A DNA stretch of 7,178 bases from Flavobacteriales bacterium (GTDB lineage Bacteria; Bacteroidota; Bacteroidia; Flavobacteriales_E; Vicingaceae), in contig JAJCYN010000132.1 in the NCBI GenBank assembly GCA_029262915.1, positions 1 to 7,178 on the forward strand, given 5' to 3'. The notes beneath the pieces were generated by a model. It saw only the letters and a list, made by a program, of their open reading frames with translations. It did not search any database and had not been told where the DNA came from. Positions 7,107 through 7,178 of this stretch are shown here, piece after piece (within the stretch, counting starts at the first letter, position 1; every line of letters begins with the position of its first letter). Position numbers and translations under genes: made by a program.

Positions 7107-7178
7107 GGCCCTGTAGCATAACTGGATACTGCACCTCGTTACGGCCGAGGAGATTTGGGGTTCGAATCCCTACAGGGT
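7107..7178 (+). tRNA. tRNA-Arg (anticodon ACG), missing its last bases at the window edge
   Basis: The cloverleaf can be folded by hand. The acceptor arm GGCCCTG (7107-7113) pairs with CAGGGT (7173-7178) including one G-T pair; base 72 and the discriminator lie outside the window. The D arm is GCAT with CTGC, three pairs and a T-C mismatch at 13-22, around AACTGGATA. The anticodon stem CCTCG/CGAGG (7134-7138, 7146-7150) is perfect and its loop TTACGGC places ACG at 7141-7143. The T arm TGGGG-TTCGAAT-CCCTA is canonical. ACG, with A34 normally deaminated to inosine, reads CGU, CGC and CGA arginine codons. Confidence 0.95.

Noticed and set aside
7107..7178. tRNA gene as an integration site for a mobile element
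   Set aside because: No integrase gene or repeat of the tRNA 3' end was seen in the window, and the genes beside it are housekeeping-like; the 3' side of the tRNA is outside the window and cannot be judged.

Overview
The window looks like ordinary chromosomal DNA from an AT-rich member of the Bacteroidota, probably a Flavobacteriales-like marine or aquatic lineage. Three things point there. A large secreted metalloprotease ends in a type IX secretion (T9SS) type A sorting domain. Exact matches to the Bacteroidota -7 promoter element TAnnTTTG sit in front of mqnE and the tRNA gene. Shine-Dalgarno sequences are absent before the start codons. The species cannot be fixed from the sequence alone.

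Layout from right to left, since every protein gene is on the minus strand. At the right edge a plus-strand tRNA-Arg(ACG) gene runs out of the window and lacks its last acceptor bases. Divergent from it is a GlcD-type FAD-linked 2-hydroxyacid dehydrogenase (5630-7030), closed by a hairpin terminator. A 249-bp spacer follows, then a 727-residue M43 (cytophagalysin/pappalysin-like) metalloprotease with signal peptide, adhesion-like modules and T9SS tail (3197-5380). A classic intrinsic terminator with a seven-T tract follows the protease, and the mqnE promoter lies only a few bases beyond it.

The left half is a compact gene cluster transcribed leftward: mqnE (aminofutalosine synthase, futalosine route to menaquinone), a membrane-anchored SRPBCC plus GyrI-like ligand-binding protein, a glycerophosphodiester phosphodiesterase, and the first 37 codons of an unrecognised gene that leaves the window at base 1. 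Gaps are 38, 0 and 12 bases, so one transcript is likely. The last three genes share one reading frame, and the phosphodiesterase begins with TTG directly after the TAA of the gene before it. That junction is the most unusual thing here.

Functionally the window mixes respiration (menaquinone synthesis, flavin-linked hydroxyacid oxidation), phospholipid breakdown and extracellular proteolysis. No mobile element, CRISPR array, phage gene or defence system was found, and nothing amounts to a clearly new biological system.
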